Shown in pieces: positions 52,286-64,000 of a stretch of DNA of 64,000 bases. Below the pieces are notes generated by a model, which saw only the letters and a list, made by a program, of their open reading frames with translations, did not search any database and had not been told where the DNA came from. The stretch comes from Panorpa germanica (lineage: Eukaryota > Arthropoda > Insecta > Mecoptera > Panorpidae), in NCBI GenBank assembly GCA_963678705.1, contig OY783223.1, positions 4,650,001 to 4,714,000 on the forward strand, given 5' to 3'. Both the position numbers and the translations under genes were made by a program. The number at the start of each line of letters is the position of its first letter. The first letter of the stretch is position 1.

Positions 52286-53339
52286 GTTTCGTATAGAGAT
52301 AGGACATTCTATGCTAGACAATGAATATTTCATATTTTTCCCTTCTTTTAGGAGTGATATCATATAACCTTGAGGCACACAAGAAACCAGCCTTCCAGTA
52401 AGTCTTGGAAAGAACCCAACACAAAGAAATCTCTATCTAAAACAATATTTTATCTTCGATACAACCTAATATAATTTTAAGTACTACCACTTTGGATACT
52501 ATCTCTTTTTTAGTAATAACTTATATATATGTAAGAAAGAGATAGAAATATATTTAAGTTTAACCAAGTAATATAAGACAACATAATCATAAAATATATT
52601 TTTTGGTAGTAAATTCCGTTATTGTTGTAATACAATATATATACGTACGAGTGGATTTTTATAACATTTTTTTATTGTAACTTCTTAATAAAATTATATT
52701 TTTACGAAAGTATAAAATATTTTTCTAAGATGGATTTCTTATAGTGATGACAGAGACTTACCATTTTTCATTTTATTTTTTTGAAAGTTTATATGCATTT
52801 TTATTTGCATTTGACGTTGGCTTTTCATTTTTTAATATTTTTAAGGACATGTAATATGACATACTTATAAATAATTCAGTATGGATACTAAAATTAACAT
52901 ATCGTTTAACAGTAGGAGTGAAAACTCGCTTTGTTTTAAAAGGGTATTAAATATAACATTCATTGTATAAATAAATAAGGTTGTGCAGTAGCGGATTATG
53001 GGATGGGGCCCTGAATAGTTTCAAAATATAGATTAAAACGGAATTCCTTTCGATTTGAGTCACTTAGGTTACACAGTAGACTTGAATCCAGCATGTTCAT
53101 GTTCATAGTTTTAATGACAACTCCAACGAAAATATGTAAAACATGCATTTTATGTGTTTACTCTCTTAACTTCCTTCTTCTTTCCGTAATCCATGTTATT
53201 TCCTCTTTCCTAGAAACTCTTTCTGCTTATAGTTTTTCTGTCCTTAATTCTGTTTCGTCGGCTACTTTGTTGGCCTTTTTCCATATTTCCTTTTCTTTCT
53301 TTTCTGTTTGATTAATTCTGCATTGTAAACAGTATAGTC

Positions 53340-53640
53340 AAACACATCACTTGCTTCCCCCTTTGTTACTCTCCTTTTCGCTCTACTTCATTCCTTCTTC
53401 TATGCAGTTCCGCAATACACTTGTAACCTTTCTTACCTCTTCTCATCAGCTGGTTTATCTTCTCTTCACTGTTTATTTTTACTAGCATGTCTCTTTTATA
53501 TGCTCCAACGTCTCTGGTTTTCTTTTGACATTCTACATAACCTTCACTTTCATTTTTCCCAATATTTACTGCTTTTTTCTTCATTTCCTATTCTAAATCT
53601 TGCAATTCTCTTTACGTTCTTGGTCTATTTTTGGCCAATA
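53340..53640 (-). pseudogene. LINE-C-type ORF2 remnant
   Basis: The frame 53366-53584 reads MKKKAVNIGKNESEGYVECQ and EEKINQLMRRGKKGYKCIAE, which fits the LINE-C region after the knuckle (I-x-QLLKGG...RWMAE). Highly diverged. Confidence 0.4.
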
Positions 53641-54479
53641 TATTTTGATATCATCTTCTACTTAATTTATTAGGTAAATTGAATTATATAATTTTTGTCA
53701 CATAGTAATTTGTACTGTGTATTTCTCACAGTGTAGGAAGTATTGTTCTCTACAATCGCTTTAATATGCTATAACTACGTGGAATTAAATCCATGTATAG
53801 AAATAAATTTGTTCATGTGCATAACTTTATAATTTTACGCTATTTCATACATTCTGTAGAGAAAATACCACACAAAGCAAATCGTACATTCTAATATCAT
53901 TATTTAACCAATTATTACTTTATTCATTAAGTATACTAAACTTTACGAGTTAAATAATATATACAAATGGCTAATAGGCTTGCTGTATTATTTAAGAACA
54001 TTTTAGACTGTACCCATTGCCCTACTACGAACTTTTAAACCCGTGGACTATATTTCAGTTATATTTACACAAATTTAAATATGTTTTGTGTATTAAGTTA
54101 ATTAAATGTTATGGACCTATGAGATTTTGTAAAAGATAACATTTTAACATTTTTAATATACTGCTTAAGTTATTTATGCAAATAAAGTATGATTCAGTTG
54201 TGTATCTTTTTTAAAGAGTATATAAACAGCTTTATTAATTGCTTTTACCTCTCTCTGCTACAATATACGTTCAAAAAATAAGGTGAATTTTTGAAATAGG
54301 TCAAATTTCACGGGCTACGTACATTCGATTATCTATTTTTTAATTTTGTTATGCTGGTACACTCGTCTCGAACATATGTTCACAGTTTTAGCTATATAGC
54401 ACATTTAGTTTGTTTGTGAGAGGCATAAAACTTAGAAGTGTTTTGTGTGTTCGGCGATTTTCTACTGTTGAAAAAACAT

Positions 54480-55122
54480 AGATCAAAGGGTTTGCAATAA
54501 ATTTTGTGTGAAAAATGGAATCAAGTGCTCCAAAACACTTGAAATGTTGAAAGTGGCATACGGTGAGTCTACTTTAAGCCAAAAAAATGTTTACAAGTGG
54601 TACAAGCTTTTCACAGAAGGTCGAGAAGATGTGAATGACGACGCTCGTCCTGGACGCCCTAGCACATCAACAACCGATGAAAATGTTGAGGAAGTGAAGA
54701 AAATTGTTATGCTGAGGATATCGGTTGGCTCATGCCATGCAATTTTTTCGGAAATTTTGGGCATAAAGCGTGTGGCAGCGAAGTTTGTTCCAAAATTGCT
54801 GAATTTTGACCAAAAAAATTAATTACAATTTTTAGTTTGTAATTTTTTGGCCAAAAACAACACCGTAATCATGCCTGAGCCACCGTATTCACCAGATTTG
54901 GCCCCGTGCGACTTTTTCCTGTTCTCAAGATTGAAGAGACCCATGAAAGGACGGCGTTTTGAGACGATTGAGGAGATACAAACCGAATCGCTGAGAGAGC
55001 TCAAGAGCATACCAAAAAGTGCATATCAGAACTGCTTCGAGGATTGGAAAAAACGCTGGCACAAGTGTATTATATCTGAGGGGGACTACTTTCAAGGGGA
55101 CAAAATAGAAATTGATGAATAA
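54480..55122 (+). pseudogene. Mariner transposase with internal deletion
   Basis: Two frames. 54508-54822 covers the N-terminus: VCNKFCVKNGIKCSKTLEML (reading upstream of the ATG), YGESTLSQKNVYKWYKLFTE, GREDVNDDARPGRPSTSTTD and a decayed second helix-turn-helix. 54847-55122 covers the C-terminus: PPYSPDLAPCDFFLFSRLKR, carrying the last catalytic Asp, and WKKRWHKCIISEGDYFQGD. The central part with the first two catalytic aspartates is missing. Mariner DD34D family; total length is about two thirds of normal. Its start codon region also contains a stop. Confidence 0.92.
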
Positions 55123-56984
55123 ATAAATATTCTTTTAATTTACTTCCACTTCAAAAAATTACATGTTTGTTTATAAAATAAGAAATAAAATCAAATCACA
55201 ATAAATACTTTCATGTTGAAGAAGAATATTGATATAGTTTTATGAATACCTAATTTAGTAAGCTAGTTTTAAGTTAGTTATGAAAATATTTAGTTATGTT
55301 TTTACTTATTACTTTTGTTGTTCTTGAAACAAGTCGAATATAAAATTAATTCAGTCGTTTTCTTTTCCTATTTCACAAATAAATTCATTTTACACAAATA
55401 ATTTATTAGTTGGCACGAGGTGTTAGGAGCTACGACCTAACTATTTCGGCTATTTAGAGGACAGTAATAATTTTCGTTAGTCTTTCACTAATTTGCCTAT
55501 AACGCATTATATTATAAAAGTAAGGAACAGCTTGATATATAAGATTATATTAGTAATAAGAGATAAATACCTAGACTAAGAAATAAAATGCAATATAATT
55601 AATAGAATTAGGGTCAGTTATGATGTACGCCCGTGCTTATCTTTCATTTTAATCTAAATATTCACGCTTGTATCAACTAACCATAATATCAATAAATGTT
55701 TACATCCATGTAACAATTCAAACACAATTCAAAATACACAACGGCAATCAAAATAATAGCATTATTTATGTTGTAACGTAATCGAAGTACATTAATTTAT
55801 TTAAAACAAAAAAATCACCCATTTAAAATTTTAATGACAATTACTAAAAATTAAAACATTTTATGCAAATAACCATTTGTGTAATTAAATTGTAAATAAC
55901 GTTTTTGAAGTTTCATTTTAAATCTCATGTAATACTGAATAATGATGAAATAATGAAAACTGTTTTATCGACACGATGACATGTTCAGTTTTAATTATTT
56001 AGTGTTGCCTGATTTTATTCCTTCGACAATATGTGTGTGTATATTAAAAATGGATGAGCTACAAGGCATTCAATCAATGCTAATGAAATTAAATGTACAT
56101 ATGTCAAAGAGTAATGAGTATGAAATGGTACACTGTAAAATACTAGGATACAATATAATCTCAGTACATTTATTAAATAAAATAGTATGGAAGAGTGGAA
56201 TAATTAAAACTGTCAAAATATTACAATCAGTTTGTTTTCTTCTTCAAGTTAAGAACACAACTGTCTTAAAACAATCTTCATACTTGGTACGCGTCGTGGA
56301 AACATAAGACAAAATTATCTTAAAACCATACGAGCATGACCAAATCGCTATTAGGGGCTCAGTTTGGGATAATAGGTAGTATTTAACAAAAAAAAACAAT
56401 TTTAAACTTCAAAATAACTTACTTATATGATGTTCATTTTCTTGTGAAACTATTTAGTAGTTATAATATTTTAAATTAAATTTGGCATCACAAAACATGT
56501 GGCCCCTTCCCCTCCTTTGTCACAATTTGTGGACATTTTCTTTACGTGTAACGTAATTAATGGATGATTTCTTACAACTTTTAATTTTCCCATGGAATTT
56601 ATGTGAGAGCGTTGACTTTGACACACGATTGTCTTCAGATAATTCATATAATTTTATCTTTGTTGTCTTTGAGTTGAAATTTTGACCCTATTGCACACCT
56701 AAAAGAACCCGTTTCTAGTTTCTATACTTAGGATTTTTGATCCTCCTTTCGGCCTACATGTGGCGGTTATCGGACAAATTACGGTGTTAAGGGTCAAATG
56801 AGGGTGACATTCAAAACCTCATATAAACTTAGCCACGCCATAGAACACGCTTAGATATTTTGAGTTACGCGTTGTTGCCGTTGCCGTATATATATGATAT
56901 ATATACATATCTATATATTTATATATATTTATCATCATATCATCTATCTCGATTTCTTTCATGCTAACACGTGCTGATCAGTGT

Positions 56985-57210
56985 TGGACCAAGCGCCTTA
57001 TTCGCCTGATTTAGTACCAAGTGACTTAATTGAGCTGCAAGGTCAAATCTGCATTAAAAGGAACAAGATTTCAGACGGTTGAAGCTGGGAAAGAAAAAGT
57101 GACACGAGCTCACAGAAGAAGACTTTCATCAGTGTTTCTTGCAATGGAAAATGCGCATGGAGCAGTGTAGGAAAAGAAGAGTAATTTATATTGAAATTTG
57201 AGGTGTATAC
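56985..57210 (+). pseudogene. Mariner transposase C-terminal fossil
   Basis: Reads LDQAPYSPDLVPSDLIELQG and, after frameshifts, KKTFISVFLAMENAHGAV, a decayed form of the YSPDLAPCD and EDFHQCFxQWKxRMERC blocks. Confidence 0.75.
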
Positions 57211-57439
57211 ACCTAGTAAATAAGGTTTATTTTACAATACAATCTAAGAGCGAAATATTGAATGTACAAATAAATCTATATCACCAAACATTTCTTAAGT
57301 AGAAAACTTTATCCTTATTATTTATGAAATTTAAAACAAATCAACAACAAGAAAAAGTAAAAATATAGCGTTAATTTTAATTGGACGCTTTCGTTGTAAT
57401 ACTACAAAGCAAAGCAGAACCAAGGATAGGGTAAATGAA

Positions 57440-57620
57440 GAGTACGAGAGGAAAGAGGGTTGTTAAAACCATGTCCCGCCACGGGAATTGCTACCAAAGT
57501 TATTCCAGCACAACCAAAAAAGAGGTGGTAGGAGGATGAGGTGACTTAGCCTTGCATGTCTCCAACTGTGATTTACGACTAAGTTGCGGGTGGAACAGAG
57601 GTGGAAAGAGATGAGGGAAA
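57440..57620 (+). pseudogene. Possible LINE C-terminal fragment
   Basis: Reads VIPAQPKKRW then EDEVT in balanced-composition sequence, reminiscent of the basic PxKRWxDEV tail of several non-LTR ORF2 proteins. Weak. Confidence 0.25.
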
Positions 57621-57799
57621 GTAAATGCCAGTGGTCTTTATATTTCCCCTACTATTTACCCCCACTACTTTATCTAAATGCCCCCACCACTATTTTAACG
57701 ACCGTGTATGAAATATACACTTTATACTCGTAACGCCGTGTTATATAATTGTCTTTTAACATATCGGAAGTGGGATATTACTCGTATTATATTTCAAGA

Positions 57800-57845
57800 A
57801 AAGGAAAGGATAGGAAAGGAAAGGAAGGGAAGGGAAGGGAAAGGA
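57800..57845. repeat. GGAAA-type pentamer repeat
   Basis: A run of GGAAA/GGGAA variants, about nine units. Confidence 0.8.
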
Positions 57846-58219
57846 AATTCATACAACCGGGAAAATCATTTTCTTCTTTTTGTCATTTTTACACTATGTA
57901 GTTTTATCAAAGGAAAAGTTATTACTCATTTTTATTTTTAATTATAAAAATTACAAAACTTTGTTTCATATTTTTTCGTATCATGTATTAAATTGTATTG
58001 TATACCTATATTCAGTCCTACATGTAACCAATAATTTAATAAAGCGTAGCAAAGGATTTAATTAAATTGAAGACAAACATTATATATGGAGAAGTGTATT
58101 TACTTTACAACTACACCTATAACGCGAGTTTCAGTAATGCGAATTCGTGTAACACGAATAACTGATTTCCTTCAAAGCAATAACACACTGTTAATAATAT
58201 TTACAGAGAATGACAATTG

Positions 58220-58430
58220 TTTTAGTTGCCAACTTTTGTACACGAAATTCAGATTTTGTTTTGAAAATTATAAAAGTAGCGTCACTAAAACTACTTTAAT
58301 TAGTAAACTAATGGTCCAAATGTCATGAAATTTTGACACATATCGTTTGAAGGTTGGTACTATTTAAAAATAATATCGATTTGCCAATAGTGGCGCCATC
58401 TGTTTGTCATCTTACAAACTTATTGAGTGA
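58220..58430 (+). mobile_element. Mariner-like terminal fragment
   Basis: GTTTGAAGGTTGGTACTATT and TGGCGCCATCTGTTTG, the reverse-oriented partner of 23110-23300. Confidence 0.55.
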
Positions 58431-59269
58431 TGTGATATATTTATAGTTTAATAAAAATATCGTAAACTAAATGTGATATTAAAAAATAAAAATAATATGT
58501 GACAAGACCTGATATGATGATAGGGATAAAGAGAAAATCCATTGCACATGCATCAGTAATATAAATATACTTTTCTCTATTTTTCACAGACTTAAACTTA
58601 ATTTTACTTTGACATATTGTATATTAAAAACTTGAAAGAACTAAAGAAAGAACACTGTACTATCAAGTTTTAAATTTTAAATTATTAAAGATTCTTGAAG
58701 ATATCCTATACTATTTTAGAAAAGAAAACGGTACGTGGGTGTATGATACTTAAGCCGCCCACGCTTTAATTAATGTATGTTCTAATTACATTTATCGATG
58801 ATTTCGTAATCGGTAAGTCTATTTGATTAGTCTCTTTGTTAATCTTCTTTGATTTTGTGATTAACTAAACTAATATCCATATAGAGCAGCGGTTTTGCTA
58901 CAAACCGAGATGACTTTGACTCCATATAATCTAAACCACATACACACACACACAGACTCACAAATGGACCACACACTAAGCTGGTTTACGGTGCGGAGGC
59001 TGTGAATATATCCTGTAGTATACGTACAGAATATAATGCGATCCTTTGCAATATTACAAATGCATTCACTGTATCAATCACAATCACGCAAGAGTAATTA
59101 CTAGTGACCAAAAAAAAAGCTGTAATCAAAATAACATTCATTATAAAATTGTCGCTATCTCTTTTTCTCCCGCATACAAATATATCATAATATAAATCAT
59201 ATGTTTTATATAATTAAGGTATGAGGTTAGTAATCAAATTAGATGTTGGTAAATTTTAAATCGAAGTCT

Positions 59270-59680
59270 ACATAACTTGGAAAACAAACGGGGAAAGGAC
59301 GTGAAAATGATTGCTAGATTCAATGTGGTCAATGAAGAAAAAGGCAGTAGGTAGTAAATTATGCAGTATATGCGTTAAAAGAACACATTAAGTATAGGTG
59401 TCAGGATAAAGTGGAAGGTGAATTAATCTTGGAGGAGTTATTGCAAGGAAGAGTATGGATGACGGAAGAAGAATGAGGAGAACCTTTGTAAGCAGAGGGA
59501 TTCGACGATTGCAAGAGAAGGTAAGAAAGTAGATAGGTGGTGGAAGTAAAGAGGAGGCAGTGGAGGAAGATAACAAAGGAGACGAACATTGAAAAGGAAG
59601 AAGAGAATATAAAAAATGTTAAAAATTTGTTAAGGAAATGTAAAATGAATGTAACGAGGTTGTAAGGCCGTGTTTAAACT
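59270..59680 (+). pseudogene. LINE-C copy, degenerate
   Basis: Reads IARFNVVNEEKG, CSICVK and HIKYRCQDKVEGELILEELL, QGRVWM, matching the LINE-C knuckle region with frameshifts. The minus-strand frames here are shadows. Confidence 0.65.
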
Positions 59681-59916
59681 GGTTAAGTAGTGGAAAAGAG
59701 AACAGAAAGAGTGACACGAGGAAAATAAAGGAAAAGATGTCTCTTGTTTAAGTTTCAATACCTTCTATGAATAATTTTAAGTTAGGTCTACTGTCCATGA
59801 CAGCTTATATGCAAGCTGCAAATAAAGCCAGACGTATTCTGCATCTGAATTCTGTCCACGTAACGTCATACAAGCAAATTGGGTCATTTCCCTGAAGTTT
59901 AGCACGTTTCTTCATT

Positions 59917-60126
59917 GTGAAAATATCAAGTGAAGAAGAAGATGTGATTATAGCATACGCTTTTATTAGAAGACGACGAATCAGACGTAGAATGTATTGG
60001 CTTCATCCATACATCGAAAAGAACATTAACCGCAGATTGTTTGTTGCTGCAAGAGAGTTATCAGAGGATGATTCAGTATTTCAATCAGTATACCTATTGT
60101 TCAATAATATGAACAAAATTGACTGA
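59917..60126 (+). pseudogene. PIF/Harbinger (HARBI1-like) transposase N-terminal fragment
   Basis: A 69-codon frame; after the acidic start it reads RRRRIRRRMYWLHPYIEKNI and NRRLFVAARELSEDDSVFQS. Arg-rich then (W/F)xHPxxxxR, then an acidic L-x-x-D-x-x-x-F block, is the usual N-terminus of PIF/Harbinger nucleases. The DDE nuclease domain does not follow: the frame stops after FNNMNKID. It fits with the TTA-flanked elements at 19.6 and 50.8 kb. It could instead be a first exon, but no convincing downstream exon is seen. Confidence 0.6.
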
Positions 60127-61935
60127 CGAGTTTGTTATTTTAAAAGAATATTACGTCTATGCGTTGTGCAGTACGCTAGAGCCTCCTTTGTTTAAATGCA
60201 AGCTGCAAGAAAGCGTACAACAAGCGGTAAATGCCGAAACAAATAAATCTACAATACAATACATAAAATACCAGATTTGAAACTTTTGCTTTATGAATGT
60301 AGTCATATTATTGCAAATCATATCCATTTATGAAGTGTTTCAATGTCTAACGAACGGTTAAACCATTCTCTTATCGATTCACATTCCTTAACCAATAAAG
60401 ATACGGTTTTTAATGTACTTTATATCACCCTGTAATGTTATGATACTATTTACATGGTGCATTTGCATATTCACAAAAGTTTAACTCTCGAGAACTCATA
60501 ACTTCCATATTATATGATATTTTCCATCATTAACAATGTCTTAAAAAGTTTAAGTAAAATATTATGACAAGGCGTGGTTAACCTAGGTTTATTTGGTCAT
60601 GAATAATATTAACATACATTAAACCAATTTGTATTTTAGTTGTACGAATAGTTAACTATGAGGATGGCTATCCTTGCCCGTGTGGTGAGTATAACAACCA
60701 ACAAGAAACGAAGGAAGCGCTTGCATGTGTTTAAATTATGAACTAAAGTTTCATATTCATAGTTCGAAGTTCATTAGGACGGTTTAGTGCCGGACTAACG
60801 ACTTAATAGTAACTTTACATGGTGAAACAAACAAAAATAAACTAACAAATTACTATTATAATTTTGTGACAAGAATTGTAATATGTTTCGAATGATTTAA
60901 AAGTTATATGGTCAGTTATTTGCATTTGTTTAGCGACTTACACTTCAATAATCACATTTCACTAGGTCACTTATACTACGGTTCGACACTATGCATTTGG
61001 TAATATTTCGTTCTTATTGCTTCAACACTCAAACCTACAGCACGCTTAACCTTTTGGTGCATATACATAAAATAATAATTACACATATTTTTATTTATAA
61101 CTTAAACCGCGAGTTACATTTACTTAGTGTCGTAAATAGTATTCTTATTAACTAAAGCATTTAATCAATTTATATGTAATTCAATAGTGTAGTTTAAAAT
61201 AAAAATAATCTAAAAAAGTTCTGATGATTTGCTGTGTCTTTTGATATAAATAAAAAATTGTTATTAATTACTTAATAGCTAAAAGGTCCTTCATAATCAA
61301 ATTGTGCGCCCACTAAGCTATTGAAAGGAACTGAGCGACATTTGCCGTTCGAGAATTTGGATACCGCCGACAGATCGCAGATACGCCCTAGCCAGCCTAT
61401 AGATCTCTATAAGGTTCAAACTCCACAACCAATGAGTGAACGTTGGAAACGTTCCTTTTGACTCTAGTAGAATGCAAAATAAGTCCATACCTTGGAGCGG
61501 GAATACGTTTCCTAATGTAAAAAAAAGAAGCCTTGGAAAAACTGCCTACAGTTACGGGGCGCTCTTTAAAATTCACTAAATAGGAGTTTCAGTTGCAATA
61601 AAATAAGTTCCACACAATAAACAAGATCATAATTTAAGAGTTTGTAGAATGTCTATCATCTTATAGTATCAGTTCCATTATCCTTATAAGCATATTCTAT
61701 TTAGTTCACTTTCTATCACCCTCGTTCTAACATACCATACACCATCGCAACCCCATCATATGACGACATTGACTCTCCCAACCCCATCCCCTAGTATACT
61801 TGTCTCGAATAGTGGCCGCAGGTGGTGGTAACGACATTGCAATACTCTTAACACCTACATTATCAAATAGACTGTACTCAGTTGGAAATGTATGGGGTCT
61901 AAAATGGGTAAGGGTAAGAGTAAGAGTAGGACCAT

Positions 61936-61949
61936 GGGGGGGGGGGGGG
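61936..61949. repeat. Poly(G) run
   Basis: About 14 consecutive G in otherwise ordinary sequence. Confidence 0.85.
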
Positions 61950-62320
61950 TTATTTAGTTACTAGAAGGAGAAACAGAAGGGTAGTTGACTAGCTGAGCTG
62001 TTGTCACACCGTGTGATTATGGATCGTATGAGGATATAACTGTAAGGTTTGTTTATTGGTCCCGCTTTAGTTTACAGGCAAAAGGCTAGGGTTAAGTTCA
62101 CGAGTACATATGAGTGTGAACACTAGAGGCCTTATTTTGTAACTTTTTCTATGACGTAATGCGTCATGAATTGAACTAGTTTGATATTTATTTATTTAAC
62201 ATTGGAAAACAAAATTGTAGTGTTACAAGCTTTTATTTGTCAAATTAATGATTTTTAAAATTGATGATTTATTAATACGAAATACATATTACATTTCATA
62301 AAGTGCAATTAACCTTACGA

Positions 62321-62399
62321 GAGCCTGACTAGGGCTATGATACCATTATGCTGTATGATTTCTTATCAGGGCATGACAAGGTGTGCTCTGTCAGGCTCT
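62321..62399. repeat. Short inverted repeat (AGAGCCTGA)
   Basis: AGAGCCTGA at 62321-62329 and TCAGGCTCT at 62391-62399; could be the ends of a very small TIR element. Confidence 0.4.
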
Positions 62400-63599
62400 G
62401 ATCAAACCCTAATATATCTTGGGCACCAATTTCTTTTTATAGACCAACTTTATTAAATTAGTATTTGGTTTGTGAAAAACTAAGAAACAAAATATATATT
62501 AAATATAATTAGGGTAGGTATTTTACGTTTTTAAACAAAAAAATATGTCTCCGAGAATTTAATAAAATGCCACAACGTCGTTAAGCAAATAAAACCAATA
62601 ATTAACACATGTAGTTAAAGTATGTAAAAAGTAGAAAAATATGCACTTTCCATAAAGTATAAACCAATATAAATCTTTGTCCTAAATATAATAAATTATA
62701 TTAAATAAAAATAGTAATTAATATTAAATGAAGTATATTAATAACGCACGACGACGTGAGCAAACTAAATAAAAACTAAAACGTAGCAAGAAACCCATAT
62801 TCTCTTGTCTGAGTAAACCTGACTAGTAGAAGGTTAAAACTAAAACATACAATGAAAACAGTAGGTGGGAATGATGGTTTACTTTACCAAGTATTTACCC
62901 ATTGCGTTATCACAGTATCAAAGAGCAGCTCGGTACATTCAGACAACGCCCTCCGCCCCCGCCCATTTCTATGTCAACGTGTGAATGCAAGTTATTATTA
63001 TACCATTAAAAATTTCATTTAGAAATGGGTTTTTAATGACTTTTTTTTTTGAAGTTCATTAAAGCTACCCTTTATCATATCACATTTTCACTCTAACTTA
63101 CAAATTAAATAACCATTTATTACATTTTTTAGTTTTTTTATCATTAAAGTAGAAAAAAAGTTATATTTTGCTTTACTTCAATATTACGTTCAGAAAAATT
63201 ATAAAAATATTTTTACGTAATGTCTTTAGCGCGGTTTGATCAAAGCGTATGTTGAAACAAAACTAACGTTAATTGCATACCTTAATTAAATCTATCATTA
63301 AAATTTAACTGTTAATTACTGATATGAAAGAACATTATCAACTGCCGGTAAAGGTTTTAAAACTCTTTTAAACATTTTATTGTTTTTGAATGTTTTAAAT
63401 GAATTAAAATTTAATTATTTGTTTTAACTCATTTACTTTTTATTAAACGAAAATTAAATTGCAATCTGATAATAGATGAATCTTACGTCATTAAAACTGC
63501 TTTATGCTATGTATATATATATATTTAATATTATTATAATTATTCTTTATTTTAATCTAATTAATTTAATTACTTTAAATGTCTATGTTAGTTTAAAAA

Positions 63600-63905
63600 T
63601 TTGTTATTAGGAAGTTAATATTTATAGGTATATAATTTATGCATTCAAATATAATATGATCCAAAGTTCCTTCTTCACCACATTGACATCTATCGTCGGA
63701 TTTAATATTAATTTTGTACAGGTGAGCTGGAGTTTTACAATGATTACTTTTGATTCTGATTATAGTTGATATAATTTTGCGGACTCATTTCTAAACCATC
63801 ATTTCTTACTTAAATTTGGATGTAACATATAATAATCTCTTCCTTTTAACTGACTTTTGTTAATGAAATCTTGGTTTCTCAAATTAAAGTTTAATTTTTT
63901 GAACA
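63600..63905 (-). pseudogene. LINE-A ORF2 fragment
   Basis: The minus strand encodes the LINE-A segment from NLRNxDFINKSQLKGRDYYM to DDRCQCGEEGTF as seen at 2797-3243, with a few differences. Cut at about 63905 on its 5' side. Confidence 0.85.
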
Positions 63906-64000
63906 CTAATTAATATTACATGGTGTTCACAAATATTGTTTAAATGCATTTACCTTTTAGTTAGAAGTACTTTCTCAGCAGGAAAAGGTTAAAACCCCCT

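Larger units (their letters stand above)
43428..64000. other. Upstream intron or 5' flank of GluRI
   Basis: I found no further amino-terminal-domain exon here. Elements are listed separately. Stretches with nothing recognised: 44.45-46.28, 47.0-47.94, 52.3-53.3, 53.65-54.24, 55.2-56.98, 57.7-58.2, 58.45-59.27 and 60.25-63.6 kb. The frame at 55981-56307 (plus, 108 codons) is not recognised. Confidence 0.55.

Noticed and set aside
59388..59589. Two minus-strand open frames rich in Ser and Leu
   Set aside because: Antisense of the degenerate LINE-C copy at 59270-59680.
43428..64000. Search for the preceding amino-terminal-domain exon (YDSHD-type end)
   Set aside because: No minus-strand match followed by a donor was found by eye; a short or diverged exon could have been missed.

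Overview
This window is a piece of an AT-rich insect nuclear genome. The only host gene I recognise is an AMPA-type ionotropic glutamate receptor (ortholog of Drosophila GluRIA/GluRIB) on the minus strand. Eight consecutive internal exons lie between 43427 and 3440. Every junction follows the GT-AG rule and every phase agrees, giving about 632 uninterrupted codons. They run from the middle of the amino-terminal domain, through S1, M1, pore loop and M3, to the end of S2. The exons for the signal peptide and first half of the amino-terminal domain were not found and probably lie beyond 64000. The exon for M4 and the C-tail was not found and probably lies to the left of position 1. The species cannot be named from the sequence; protein similarity says insect, and the transposon load does not settle the order.

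Layout by region. 1-3439: intron downstream of the last visible exon, with a mariner fossil, a repeat-A copy and an RNase H LINE. 3440-10017: S2 and pore exons, separated by an intron with LINE tails and a large foldback. 10018-13577: a twin-primed Jockey, repeat A and the S1/M1 exon. 13578-34735: a 21-kb intron filled with MITEs, LINE tails, inverted repeats and simple repeats. 34736-43427: the clustered S1 and amino-terminal-domain exons. 43428-64000: large upstream intron or flank with a piggyBac nested inside a TTAA element, a deleted mariner, a tandem array and a PIF/Harbinger fragment.

Mobile elements explain most of the non-exonic sequence. Several can be bounded exactly by target-site duplications and by empty sites in sister copies. 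No mobile element here looks autonomous. Two stretches look coding but I could not identify them: an open frame at 46286-46615 with splice-like edges, and a short ORF with a signal-peptide-like start and a TATA box at 29001-29375. I found no convincing tRNA, rRNA or CRISPR array, and no clearly new biological system. The most informative items are the nested insertions, a conserved GNRA-type hairpin at LINE 3' ends, the long foldback just downstream of the pore exon, and the orphan open frame.
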